Origin: Euryodendron excelsum
Taxonomy: Eukaryota; Streptophyta; Magnoliopsida; Ericales; Pentaphylacaceae
DNA length: 64,000 nt
Assembly (NCBI GenBank): GCA_033060915.1
Contig: CM065378.1
Coordinates: 54,356,001 to 54,420,000, forward strand
Direction: 5' to 3'
A program made the translations under genes and the position numbers. The notes below the pieces were generated by a model. The model saw only the letters and a list, made by a program, of their open reading frames with translations, did not search any database and was not told the origin of the DNA. Positions 34,801 through 46,242 of the stretch are shown here, one piece after another; within the stretch, counting starts at the first letter, position 1; each line of letters starts with the position of its first letter.

Positions 34801-36724
34801 TAGTAGAGTTTAGATACATGTTGTACTTGCATGTCATATCATCTCATACCATATTGTATTTAAAACTCTATTTTTTTTATTTATTAAAGTGGAGTTATAT
34901 TTTGAGCTTTGTTATATATCTTTCATTGTGTCACCTTTATTTCTTATGTATGCAGTGTACAGTTATAAGTGTGGCATGAAATGATTATCTTTTGACCACT
35001 TGTACCATTTGGTGGAGATTTGGGTATTGCATGGTCTGGTGTCGTTCTTTTATTGTTTTAGCACATTTATCCATGTACTTTTCATATTGACTTCTAGCTA
35101 TTCATGATGGATGTGTTGATTCTCTATTTTCGAGATACCATAACACGACTTGTGAAAGCGCCACTTAATATTAGAAGATAGGAATCTTTGCATGTATCTT
35201 TACTCAAGTTGATGGTGATTCATTCTTTACACCTAACACATTATGGGTTTTACTTTATTCATGCATTAGCAAAGGGGATTACATCATTGTGCATAATCAT
35301 GCTTTACAACATCATTTGTGCTATCTCTTGCATTTCCATCCTTGAATTAGTAGATCTTTCTACCTTGTGAGCTTTAGAGAATTTATTGTCTTTCATAGTG
35401 ATTACATTCACTTAAGAATTAATTCCTCACTCTCATTTTCTTTAATAGCTTCATTATGCTTGCATTTGATTAATGAGTTGAGTATTGATCTAGATGTTGA
35501 CACTTATACTCTATGAAATTCTATGGTTGTGTGCTTTGGAATATAATTCTAGGCCCTTATTCTTCTTGATAGCCATGAGTTTCTCATTTTAAAGCCATAT
35601 GCTCCTTTGACCCTCTTTGATCCCTATTCGTCATTCTTTTGTTGAGATACAAAGTAATGCTACCTCCTATCTTGTACTTGTAAAGTGATGTCTTTGTTGA
35701 AAAAAGTATAGTATGTTAAGGCATTGAAGAAAGAAAGAAAATAAAAAAAAAAAGAGAGATTGATTGGGAAGTTCAATAGAAAAAGAGCATATGGTGAACT
35801 TGAAATTGTTTAACGCAAGAGGAAACATTAAAAGAATGGAAACAAAAGAAACAAAATAAAGAAGAAAAAGAAGAAAAAGAAAGAGAAGTTATCAAGTTGA
35901 AAGAAGTATGAAGAAAAGAGCAAAATGCTTAGAAGAATGTTTTGGAATTGAAAAGGGGAAGAGTTGGAATTGCTTAGCCATTCATCATTTCGTGCCTTAA
36001 TCACACATGAATTGACCTTTTTCTATCCTCCTTAACCCTTATCTCTCGTACCATTTAAGCTAGCTTTCTACCCAAAAAAGGCCTAGTTCATCCTAGTTGT
36101 GCTTGATTGAGGATTTCATTAGAATATAAGTCATTACTTGTCAACTTCTTTCAATCAATGCTTAACTATGAATGTTCATTCATAAAGCTATGCTATGTTG
36201 ATACACTTATATCTTTTCGGTTTTTGTAATTGGTATATTCATTTGATTTCTTTTACATTTACTCTATTGTTGAACATGCCATTGTGAGAACTATGTGGGT
36301 CTTTATTTGTGAGTGTATGTCTAGTGAGTTCTTGAATTAAAGCTTAAAGGTTTGAGTTTGCATAAGTGTGTTTCATTTGAGTTATTTAGCATAATTCTTC
36401 ACCCACACACTTATCTCTCTTTTGTATGAATGATTGTATATTTTTTCAAGTGTTAGGGGATAGGAGTGATATCTAATGTTTTTTTTTTTTAGATAGATTA
36501 TGTATATTTTCCTTATTCTTATCTCTAATTACAATTCACAAAAGGATATTTATGGGTATCATCACTAAGAACCCTCACGAGACACCACTCATCCACCAGG
36601 GGTTTAAAGACTTGATGCATAAACTAAATGTATCTGTGACTCCTACAAAAGTGGAGATTATATTGTGTACATACTTACTTTAGTTATAGATTTTTCTAGA
36701 GACTAACAAAATGCTAAGTTGGGA
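34801..36724 (+). other. 3' non-coding region of element B, conserved with element A
   Basis: It aligns in order with 57966-59723 of element A: ACTTGTGAAAG, TTAGAAGATAG, CATGTATCTTTACT, CTCTATGAAAT, a purine-rich stretch (35735-35900), CACTTATATCTTTTCGGTTTTTG and AACCCTCACGAGACACCACTC. No ORF is shared. A non-coding stretch this long preserved between elements with different ORFs suggests packaging or processing signals (inference). Confidence 0.7.
36710..36724 (+). promoter_or_regulatory. Polypurine tract of element B
   Basis: AAAATGCTAAGTTGGGA lies directly before LTR start TGTAATTACAC and corresponds to AAATATAAGTTAGGGG before A's 3' LTR (59706-59721). Confidence 0.7.
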
Positions 36725-37986
36725 TGTAATTACACTCCAAAAGTGTAATTACAATCTCCTAATTACTAGATTGTTAGCTCTAGTTTAGGTATTAGACTAG
36801 TATTTTGTCCTTGAATTGTTCTAAACATGCCTTTTTGATCTAATTATAGAAGAAAGTGCCAAAAAGTGCATCACCGAGCAATCGTCAATCCCACCGAGCA
36901 CTTGAACATAAAAAAAATGCCCCGATTGCTAGATTCTGCAGGCCATTTTAGCTATTTGATTCAAGAGTGCTAACTTTAGAGAGCTATTATCACAGTTTGA
37001 TTTAGGAGTGCTAACCGAGTGCTCGACTGAGCAACCGGTAACTTGACTGAGTGCTCGCCTTACAAAACTCTATTTTTTCCAGCGTATAAAAGGCCATTTT
37101 AGGCATTTTTTAGGGGATCTTAGCTTTTTGTACTTAGTTTTCTTAGATATAATTTATACCTGAGAGCATTGTAGAGAGATAATAGCACTTTCCTAGTTTT
37201 TTTTTTTTTTTTTGCATTTTTCTTTACTTTGCTTATAACCAAACACCATACTTCATTAATTTCAATGCAAGATCTTTATTTCTTAAAACTTTCTATTATG
37301 GAATCAAGTAGCAAAACTCCAATTTGGGTGCAATTGTGAAGATTTACCAAAGGGTTTTCAAATATTTTCATAGAGGTATATGAATCTCATTGAATTATCT
37401 TAAGAATTCTTTAATTCTACTTGAATGAGTTTTGGATCTATTAAAAAACTTAACTTAGGTGCATAACTAATTTTGGTAACTTCTATGCACTGTTCTTCAA
37501 TTGGCATAGGGATTGCACAAATCTAAGATTTGAACCTATGATTGTATCAATAACTTATACTTCTAACCTCAATTATATATGAATCTATGAGTTTATGGTC
37601 AAAATCCTCCAAATCAAAGATCCATAGAGTGATCCTTGATTTGAGTTAACCAACCTCCATTGGAATTCTTGTTAAATTTGGTAAATTGAATCATTTGCAT
37701 CCATACCCACTTTAACTGTCTTAAAGGCTCAATTGCTTTGCTTAGTTGATAGTTTAGTTGTTAATTGCTTTTAAATTCATTGCATTAGTGGTATAGAACC
37801 TTTATCTCAAACTAAAGGATTTTCAGAGTCAACTTTTAATCTAATTCACATTCAATTTGCAATTTGATTAAGGGCTAGATTAGTGTGAGTAGAGTGTCAT
37901 TATCATATTGATTCGATCTCTTGGGAAAATGATATTTGGGCTTCTTGGATAAAATTACAAACGTCAACTGTGCACTTGCGAAACAA
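36725..37986 (+). mobile_element. 3' LTR of element B
   Basis: Begins with a 12-bp-arm perfect stem-loop (arms 36725-36736 and 36742-36753). It has CGAGCAATCG/CGAGTGCTCG words at 36875-37065, a TATA-like GTATAAAAGG at 37084, and ends in the TGTGCACTTGCG region typical of Athila LTR ends. Right boundary approximate (37980-37991), set where LTR D1 resumes. Length about 1.26 kb. Confidence 0.7.
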
Positions 37987-38515
37987 CAACGCACCTTTGA
38001 GGGCGAAACAGAACGCTTCATGGAATTTTCAGATTTCAAAACTTATAACAGTTGGGGTTGAAGTTGTTTTTGGGGTTAGCAAGTTTATTTACGTTTTCTA
38101 GGTCTTAGTTGCAGCTTTAGAATAGTTTTCTAGTTATTGTATATAGTTTTTTATAGCTTTCTTCAATTCCTGCAATCAGAATTCAATCTTTCAATATAAT
38201 TTCAATACATATTTGCGTATCTATCATGGTTATGAGTAGTTAAATCCTATCTTAGGATTAATTGTGAAGATCAATTGAAGATTTTGGATGAACAGTAAAG
38301 GTAATTCAAGTTTCAGAGTTTAAATCTTATTTTCTTAATTCTTTAAGATCAAACCCTAGATATTTATGAAAACTTAAATATTTGACAAAGTTCAGTAATA
38401 TTTATGCACGAACCCTAGTTCAATGTATTTACTACAAGAATTGATGGTATGCATTTATGATTCTAATTTGATTAAATCTAGGTTTGATTGATAATAAATA
38501 AACGTTTTTATTGCT
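37987..38515 (+). mobile_element. LTR D1, continuation after the nested insertion
   Basis: Aligns with D2 53745-54225: GGCGAAAC, GGGTTGAAGTTGTTTTTGGG, CAATCTTTCAATA, AATTTCAATA, TTTATCATGG, GGTAATTC, AAACCCTAGATATTTAT and ATCTAGGTTTGATTG. D1's last ~300 bp (54225-54539 in D2) are absent; repeat E follows. Confidence 0.75.
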
Positions 38516-38586
38516 ATATTTACAGTGAAAATATAAATAAAAAGTGAAATTCGGTGGACATCTTTTTCGTTGTTTTGAAATGCCAA

Positions 38587-39419
38587 TCTATACTATATAT
38601 TATAGCATAATGTTATTAAGTCATTGGGTTTGAAAGTCGTAGTTCATTTTTCTCAAATTTTTAAATTTAAAAAATTACTAAAATATACATGTCATGAACC
38701 CAATAGTCATTTAATTCATATGGTAATATTTTTTAAATTGACATTTTTTAATATGGAAACTTTCAAATTCATTCAAGATAATATTTAATAACTATATATA
38801 AATATCTTATGAGTTTAGTTTTGATGCACTGACAATGTAAAATTTTTTTATACAAGTAGAGTATTAGAATGTGACATGTGTCTTTTAGAATTTAAGTACA
38901 ACATAAATAAGCAAGTCTCATGGACACATGTCGCATTCTAGTGCTCGCTTGTGTAACAAAATTTTATACTGTTAGTGCATCAAAATTAAACTCATATATT
39001 ATTATGGATTCTTTAAAATCTATATGATAATTGGATCTATACCCTTTCTAAAATTCCTAAAAATTAGAAAGAGTATAGATATGGTAATTGGACCTATCTT
39101 CAACCTTTTTTTTCTATAATTTCTATTTTTTTTTTCCTACTATGAATACGGCTCAATAAACTTGATTTACAAACTTATAACAAACATATTTCTTGCAAGG
39201 TACATAGATATTTTAAAAATATAACTTATCATAGTAATTATATACAATTTGCTTTTTATATATTTTTTTAGTTATATGGAATAAAGAAATATGTTCAACA
39301 TATTTGATTTATTTAGGACAATATTTAAACTTATATGATCTTGTAAAAGAAATTTGTTAATATTTTTCTAAAATCATCTTATGATTGTAATTCCATGTAT
39401 AGCATGGGTTTATTGTTAG
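38587..39419 (+). mobile_element. Helitron unit 1
   Basis: 5' TCTATACTATATATTATAGC. The 3' side has hairpin CCATG-TATAG-CATGG at 39393-39407, followed 12 bp later by TTAG (canonical CTRR with C to T). The next unit starts immediately at 39420. It carries a MITE at 38809-38995. Confidence 0.75.
38809..38995. mobile_element. MITE with ~70-bp inverted repeats
   Basis: ATGAGTTTAGTTTTGATGCA at the left matches the reverse complement of TGCATCAAAATTAAACTCAT at the right, and inner arms continue (GTAAAATTTTTTTATACAAG against CTTGTGTAACAAAATTTTAT). A related copy is at about 51030-51228. 187 bp, non-coding. Confidence 0.75.
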
Positions 39420-40761
39420 TCTATACTATATATTATAGCCGAATGTTATAAGGTCTTTGCTCTTCAAAATCTCAATCTAATTTTTACAGAATTTTTATTT
39501 TTTTGTAATATTAAAATACCACATATTGTAATTTGATTGGTTAGTTAAAATCTCTCACAAATAAAATTATATTATATAAATAAACCTTTAATTCCTATTA
39601 TATATTTCCTAAATTCACTCTCTTAAAATTTCTAGAAATTAAATTTTTGGTAATATTAGAATAACATTGTTGCAATTTGATTGGTTAACCAATATAACTT
39701 TATTACCTTCCTAAAATCTTACATTTATTTCAAAATTCAACTATTAGATAGTCCCTCCCTTAAATTTATAAAAATCTAAATATTTGGTAATATTGGCATC
39801 ACACTTATTACTTTAATAATAAGTTTTGACATATTATTTTGTTATGCAAACTAATATAATGTGCATTTATAGCTATCTATTTATAGCAATACGTTGTTGG
39901 GTTTTTAATGTTAAAAAAACTAAAATGATTTTCTTAGTTTTTTTAAAAAAATTAAATTACTAATACTAAATATGTTATAATGGTGTAGGTTTAATCATAA
40001 GATAAAGAAAATTTTACTTTTTTCTTGATTAATAAATATAGTAAAATCTCATCTTATTTTGGAAAATTTTACATAAAATTGAAAATATTAGTATTCTTAT
40101 ATTTTTAAATTTTCATAGGTTCTTCCCTTACAATTTAGAAAGTCCATTTAATTCAGAACAGTGAAATTTTCTATTCAAATCCATTTAGTTTTTTTAGAAA
40201 GACAAATCTATCTATACTATATATTATAACAATTTGTTGTTGGGTGAACTTTTCAAAAATTTTAAATAATCATATTATATATCTCATAATAGTTTACATC
40301 TAAGCATAAAATATAAAAAAATTTAACTTCTATTTATAAATAGTAACTATTTAATAAAATTGAAATAATCTAGGTAAATCAAATCTCCTTAACTTAAAAT
40401 TTTAAATTCCTTTTTAGGTTATTTTAATTTTTAAGTAGCTATATGTGCATTATAAATGTACTTACCAAATAAAATGATCTAACATGTGTCATGTATACAT
40501 TTGATCACTATAAGCCCTACGCAAGATTTTAAGATAAAAAATAATACTTCAGAATGTTCACAATGAAACTTAGTTTCTTATTACAAGTTCAGGTTTTTTG
40601 TTTGTTACAATCAACTTTTAATTCTTACTTTTGAGACTAAAATATAATATTACAATTTAGTTTAATCACATTATTAGTGTATAAATTAATAATTTATTTT
40701 AATAAAATTTTACACTTTGTATGAATTATTTTTACGCCGTGCAAAACACATTCACTGGTAG
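39420..40761 (+). mobile_element. Helitron unit 2 (contains a third start at 40211)
   Basis: TCTATACTATATATTATAGC at 39420 abuts the 3' end of unit 1. The following GAATGTTATAAGGTCTTTGC block recurs on the minus strand from 52295 and near 50985. A third start, TCTATACTATATATTATAAC, at 40211 recurs at 50445 (minus) and 53098 (plus, diverged). 3' end GTAG at 40758-40761 with only a weak GTGCAAAACAC stem. Confidence 0.7.
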
Positions 40762-40942
40762 TTGCGTTAAACAATATTTCCATCTGGAGTATAAATCACG
40801 GCTTAGGATTCTTCAACTATTTGAGTTGGCCATTGACCTAGCGACTTCACAAGAATTGGACAAACGACCTTTGAAGCATAATAAATCATCAAATGCAGCT
40901 GGGGTTTACATCAGTGCTTGGGTGGGTCTACATCACTTGTAG
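40762..40942 (+). other. Open segment shared by both E copies, product unknown
   Basis: An open frame reading HLEYKSRLRILQLFELAIDL and ending at TAG 40940 is matched by the right copy (48760-48932), also open, with about six amino-acid differences. I recognise no domain. The first codons before 40762 belong to the Helitron, so the apparent start at 40721 is an artefact of insertion. It could be a decayed host exon or repeat-encoded; coding status unproven. Confidence 0.3.
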
Positions 40943-41366
40943 AAAATAGATAAATTTCCTTGGGCTCTTTTTCCGAAGTCTTTTGCCGGTCTTGCTAGTT
41001 TAATCAGAAGCTTCGAGGTAGGGGCAGTTAGGGGCTCCATTATTTGGCACATCACGAGTAAGCATTTTTCCTGCATAAGGATGAGTTTTATGTCCTTTTG
41101 CATACATAGTTTATCATCATTGGGTAAAAACTTATTTTCTATGTTAAGTAAAGAGTGTTTATTTCGTTAATCCTTACAAAATATTAGCAGTGAACCATGC
41201 TATGTACGGAAATACGAAAAAAAAGTAGTTTAAAAAATAAACGTTTTACTTAAAATAGGTTGACATCTAACATTTTGTAAAATTTACGAATGTAATAAAT
41301 GATTTAATAAGACCGAGTGTGTTAGTCTCATAGTACATTCGATATTTTGAATGTGTATTTTTACAT

Positions 41367-41368
41367 AC

Positions 41369-41405
<37 letters not shown>

Positions 41406-41413
41406 GGTGTGTG
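41367..41413. repeat. (AT)n(GT)n microsatellite
   Basis: About eight AT and fifteen GT units, in the part of the left E copy missing from the right copy. Confidence 0.9.
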
Positions 41414-42203
41414 TTACTTATAGTTCTACAAATTAAAAATTTATGATCAAGAGTATAATATTAGAACACAATCATAAAAATAGGCCTTTTTCTTCTAAAA
41501 TTAAAAATACTTGCCTCTTTTAATTAAAGTGATACAAAAAAATTATTCATAATGGACATAAATTGATGTGATCAATGTAAGTTTTTCCACGAGGATAGCA
41601 AAACGAAACATTTGAATAGGTTGAATTCTTATATTTTTGTTATAAAATCTAATGGTTGATTATTTTATTTTGAACCGATCATAAATGAATAGATCCAAAT
41701 TAAATGATTGGCCTAAAATATTAAACATTATAGAAAAGCAGTTAACTATTTAAATTAAGGTTGTACATGTCCTAATCATAGATGAATAGGTTTTAATCAT
41801 ATTATTATTTCTAATTTAGTTTTATATACATATTTTGAAAATATTATGTTCAAAACATTTTTTTAAATTAGTTAGTAAGAACCTCCTATTATTTGGGCAC
41901 GTGGCGATTTCTGAAATTATCAATATACAAAGAGTCGATACAAAATAGGGAACAAAAATAACACATAGCTTTAACAGACACATATAGACATATAAATTTT
42001 AACATGTGGCTCACTTGGCATATTTTCACATATATTTGTACATTTTATTTGAAAAAAAAAAGTAAGAATAAAAGGATAAATAATTTCCTTATAGGCCTAT
42101 TCATTTTATTTTATTCAATATATTCATTTTATTCAAAAAAAAAAAAGTTAACAATATGTTTCCTTTCTATTTTAGAAATTTAAGCAAAAAAATTTAATAA
42201 AGG

Positions 42204-42293
42204 CATGCTAAGTAGTAGAATCTACCACCCAACATGATCACATAGTTTCAAATGGATGGTGGAGATTCACCATTTGTCTTTTGTAATCATAAC
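42204..42293 (-). mobile_element. Truncated 3' LTR of the copia element
   Basis: 90 bp identical in layout to 48005-48094 (CACCATTTGTCTTTTGTAAT, ACCACCCAACATGAT). On the minus strand it starts TGTTATGATTAC right after a purine-rich CCAAGAAAGAG (42294-42304). Confidence 0.8.
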
Positions 42294-42539
42294 ACTCTTT
42301 CTTGGATGACCACCACACAAGACATGCCTCATTAAAATCTTGCTAGAAAAAACCCAATGGGAAAAAAATTTCTTAGCAAAGGAAAAACAGTACAGTATTT
42401 TGTATAGCATAAAATGTTGTGGATGTGTTAAAACTGCCGTGTTAAAATCCTTACAAGAAAAAATCCTGCAGGAAAAAATAATTGGCAAAGGAAAAAAGAG
42501 TACAGTACACGACTCCCCCTCATGAATATACCTGGTAAA

Positions 42540-43320
42540 ATTTGATTACTTCACTTGTTCAGCATGAAAGATCTTTGAAATGACGCATGCCAATATTGTG
42601 TACCAGTTTCTCAAATGTTGCAGTTAGGAGTACTTTTGTAAATAGGTCTGCTAAGTCATCATTTGAACGTATCTGCTGGATATCAATATTACTATTTTTT
42701 TTTAAGCTCATATGTATAAAAGAACTTTGGTGATATATGTTTGGTTCTGTCACCTTTAATGTAGCCTCCCTTAATCTGTGCAACGCATGTTACATTATTT
42801 TTATATAATATCGTTGAGCTATTTTTGATGGAGTATAGTCTGTAACTTTCTTGAATATGTTGGATCATAGATCTCAACCAAATATAATTTCAACTTGCTT
42901 CATGAATTACAATAATCTCAGAATAATTTGAAAAAGTTACAGTTAGTGTCTGCTTCACAAATCACCAAGATATAACAATGTTATCATAGACAAATACATA
43001 CCGAGTTTGTGACTGTGCTTTATGTGGATTAGAGAGGTAACCAGCATCTGCATAACCAACTAACTCTTATTCTGGTCCCTTTGAATAAAACAAACCCAGA
43101 TCTATTATTCCTCGGACGTAACGAAGTATGTGCTTCACCTCTTTCTAATGCCTCTGAGTTGGTGCAGAACTATATCTTGCTAGTAAATTTACAGAAAATG
43201 CAATATCAGGTCTTATGTAATTCGTAAGATACATAAGAACCCCAATAGCACTGAGGTATGGTACTTTAGGATTACGGAGTTCTTCATCGTCTTCTTGAAG
43301 GCAAAAAAGAACTTTTTATA
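42540..43320 (-). pseudogene. RNase H of the copia element
   Basis: Minus-strand pieces: IQQIRSNDDLADLFTKVL (about 42620-42690), the conserved C-terminal DLFTK block of copia RNase H, then TFEKLVHNIGMRHFKDL at the end. Upstream, 42860-43250 gives further RNase H-like pieces broken by stops. It ends about 250 bp before the PPT. Confidence 0.85.
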
Positions 43321-44975
43321 CATCTAGTGATCGAACAATCATGAGAGAACTTAATGGATGAGTTTTATCCATAAAAAAATGATTCAAAACGTTTTCTGTA
43401 TATGTGGATTGATGGATGAGAATTTCATTTTTTAAGTGCTCAATTTGTAGTTCAAGACAAAATTTCATTTTTTCAAAATCTTTCTTGTCAAACTCCTTAT
43501 TTAAATAATTAGCAGTTATTGTAAGCTTTTCGGGAGTTTCAACAAGATTCAAATCATTAACATAGACTGCAACAACAATAATTCTAGATTCTGATTTCTT
43601 AATAAAAATTCATGGACAAATTGTATTATTTACATATTCATTTTTCAATAGATATTCACTGAGACGATCGTATTATATGTGTCCAGATTGTTTTAACCCA
43701 TAAAAATATTTTTGAAACTTGATAGAATATAAGCTTCGAGGTTTTGAAATATCTGCTTCAGATATTTTAAATCCTTCAGAAATTTTCATATATATATATC
43801 ATTATCTAATTTACCGTATAAGTATGTTGTCTCTAAGTCTATCAGACGCATATCCAATCCTTCTGAGACTGACAAACTAATCAAGAATTTGAACGTAATT
43901 GCATCCATTACAAGAAAGTATGTCTCATCATAATCAATACCATGGCACTACAAGAAAACTTGTGCTAATAGTCGTGCTTTATATAGCACGATTTTATTTT
44001 TCATTTTGCAATTTCTCACAAATACCGATTTATATCCAACTAGTTTTACCTTATTGGGCGTTTGGACTACAGGTCCAAATACTTTACTTTGTGCTAATGA
44101 GTTTAATTCTGTCTCAATAGCTTCTTTCTATTTTGGCCAATCATTTCTAAATCAACATTCATCAACTATCTGTGGTTCTATCTGCTCATTCTTTCTTTTA
44201 ATTTTGAGAGCCACTTGAAATAAAAATATGTTGCCGACAATAATTTTATTTCTATTCCATCTTTCTCTTGTATTCACATAGTTTATTGAGATCTCATTAT
44301 TTTCAGGTACCATTTCCTTTACAGGGGATATCTCTTCAAGAGGTTTCTCTTCGGAGAATTTTTTTACAGGAGTTCCTTTTTCAAGAGGTTTAGATATTCT
44401 GATTTCTTCAGGAATACTAACTTACTTATGTACCTTTGTCTTCCTCCTTTTAGGAATTGTGTCTTTTGCACCAACATGTCTCCCCACGTTTCAGATATGC
44501 TTTAGACTCATTTGCTGTCATATTAGTAGATTGTCCTACAAGGACATCAATATGTGCTAGGGTATTAGCAGCTGGTATATATGATTTGGTTATCTTCTTT
44601 GTGTCGATAAACACATCAGGTAATTGATTTGCAATCGTCTGTAAATAAATAATTTTGTGAATTTCTAATTCACATTGATTAGTTTAGGGATCAAGATGAG
44701 ATACCGTGGAAGCATTCTAAGTGATCTCATTCTGTTTTTCTAGTTGGGTCTTATCTCTCTGTAATGGTGGAAAAAGTGTCTCATTAAAATGACAATTCTT
44801 AAAATGTGTCGTGGATACATCTTTAGTTAAAGGTTCAATGTATCTAATGATAGATGGAGAATCAAAACCAATATAAATCCTAAGTCGACGTTGGGGACCC
44901 ATCTTAGTACGTTGTGGTAGCGCAAATCTTAGTACATTGTGGTAGCGCAATTGGTACATATAAAGTACAACCAAA
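43316..44975 (-). pseudogene. Reverse transcriptase of the copia element, YVND active site
   Basis: RT copies element RNA. The minus strand 44974-44717 has the integrase-RT linker (KMGPQRRLRIYIGFDSPSII). RT proper runs to 43316: ANYLNKEFDKKDFEKMKFCL, LQIEHLKNEILIHQSTYTEN and DKTHPLSSLMIVRSLDV. The catalytic box at 43553-43564 reads YVND where copia RTs have YVDD, a D to N change at an essential metal ligand. Stops and frameshifts separate the segments near 43700-44300. Confidence 0.9.
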
Positions 44976-45131
44976 AACCCTTAGATGTGAAATATTTGGT
45001 TGTTACCCAACAACAAGCTGTAATGGTGAATATTCATGGTAAGCAGTACGTCAGACACGGACTAATAATGGAACATGTAATATGGCATGTCTCCAAGCAA
45101 AGATAAGTAATTTTGTTCTTATAAGTAAAGG

Positions 45132-45983
45132 TCAAGCTATTAGCTGAAGACATTTGATAAAATATTCAGCTAAACCATTTTGTGTGTGTGTATGTGTAAT
45201 AGGATATTCAACATCAATCTCTATAGACATGCAATAGTCATCAAAAACTTGAGATGTAAACTCACCAACATTATTTAGTCGTGCTGACTTATTCGGGTAA
45301 TCTGGAGATTGAACTCGTAATTTGATGATTTGAGCAAGAAGTCTAGCAAATACAACGTTACAAATAGAAAGTAAACAAACATGTGACCACCGCGTGGATG
45401 CATCTATTAAAATCATAAAATAACGAAATGGTCTATATGGTAGGTATATCGACCCACATATATCCCCATAAATTCTTTGTAAAAATGTTGGGGGTTCAAC
45501 TACTACATTTAAATGAGATGGTCTCACAATTAATTTCCCTCGTGAACAAGCAAAACATGTATAATCACTTGACAAAAGAATCATCTAGCTCTTTAGCGGA
45601 TGTCCACGTAAGTTCTCAATTATTCGATACATCATCATTGATCTTGGATGACCAAAACGATCATGATAAATTAAACTTTTTGCGTCAAAATACTTCTGAT
45701 GCATCACTTCAAGTGATCCTATAATTTTTATAGTTGTATAATATAATTTAGAAGAGAAGGTATTAAGTTTTTTTAATATATGCTTATAGCACAAAACAAT
45801 GGAAGCAATATAAAAATATTTTTTGTTATCTTCATTTGTTGTCTCTATATAATACACATTACTACGTATATCTTTAAAACTGAGCAAATTTCTTGTTACT
45901 CTAGTTGAATACATAGATAGCATCATCAATATAGAATTTTGTTCCTTTTGACAATAATATATTGGCTCTTTTAGAACGTTCAA
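45132..45983 (-). pseudogene. GAG-pre-integrase and integrase of the copia element
   Basis: 45983-45585 holds the pre-integrase zinc region (YHDRFGHPRSMMMYRIIENL). 45584-45132 holds the integrase core: FACSRGKLIVRPSH, GDICGSI (first D), SARLNNVGEFTSQVFDDYC and HTQNGLAEYFIK (E). In the second block copia integrases have LDN; here it is LNN, so the second catalytic aspartate is lost. The two segments join at a TAG. Confidence 0.9.
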
Positions 45984-46140
45984 TTAATTTTGTAGTGTCA
46001 GATATTGTCTTAACATTATTTTCAGCTAATATTAAGTTTATAAAATATTTTTTCTCTTGAAGAATTATATGAGTTATTGCACTGTCTACTATATATTGGT
46101 ACGTTCTATGCTTCTACACCTAAAATATAAAAATTGCTTA
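45984..46140 (-). pseudogene. Aspartic protease remnant of the copia element
   Basis: The minus strand reads YIVDSAITHIILQ around 46050-46092, equivalent to the VDSGATNHV active-site block, with the DSA aspartate kept. The remainder merges into the pre-integrase region with stops. Confidence 0.7.
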
Positions 46141-46242
46141 CAAAACGAAACATACTAGAGAAACATTACTTCATTAAAAAGAAACATACTACAAAACATT
46201 ACACGAGAAAGATAACGAACTATAAGAAACAAGAAAATAAAA

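Larger units (their letters stand above)
26798..37986 (+). mobile_element. Element B: Athila-like Ty3/gypsy retrotransposon lacking most of its 5' LTR
   Basis: Order on the plus strand: leader, gag, protease, RT, RNase H, integrase, an extra ORF, a 1.9-kb 3' region, PPT and 3' LTR. The 5' LTR and PBS are missing, replaced by a junction with the Ogre-like LTR. A stub at 9710-9720 is probably its original 5' end. Every ORF is broken by stops, many at positions where C to T change would turn CAG or CAA into TAG or TAA. Confidence 0.85.
38587..40761 (+). mobile_element. Composite Helitron inserted in repeat E
   Basis: Starts TCTATACTATATATTATAGC at 38587, ends CACTGGTAG at 40761, and is absent from the matching site 48753/48754 in the right E copy (GCCAA|TTGC). 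Insertion between A and T without duplication is the Helitron rule. Internal Helitron starts recur at 39420 and 40211, so it consists of two or three units in a row. No Rep/helicase coding capacity: non-autonomous. Confidence 0.8.
38530..42203 (+). repeat. Repeat E, left copy (interrupted by a Helitron)
   Basis: 38530-38586 plus 40762-42203 align with 48696 to about 49890. Shared blocks include AGTG(A/G)AATTCGGTGGACATCT, TCTGGAGTATAAATCACGGC, TTTTGCCGGTCTTGCTAGTT, ATTCATAATGGACATAAATTG and GAACCTCCTATTATTTGGGC. The left copy holds ~290 bp (41161-41453) absent from the right. It ends where a truncated copia LTR begins. Not identifiable as a known element. Confidence 0.75.

Noticed and set aside
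40721..40942. 73-codon frame beginning MNYFYAVQNTFTG
   Set aside because: The first 14 codons come from the 3' end of the inserted Helitron. Only the part after 40762 is shared with the other E copy.
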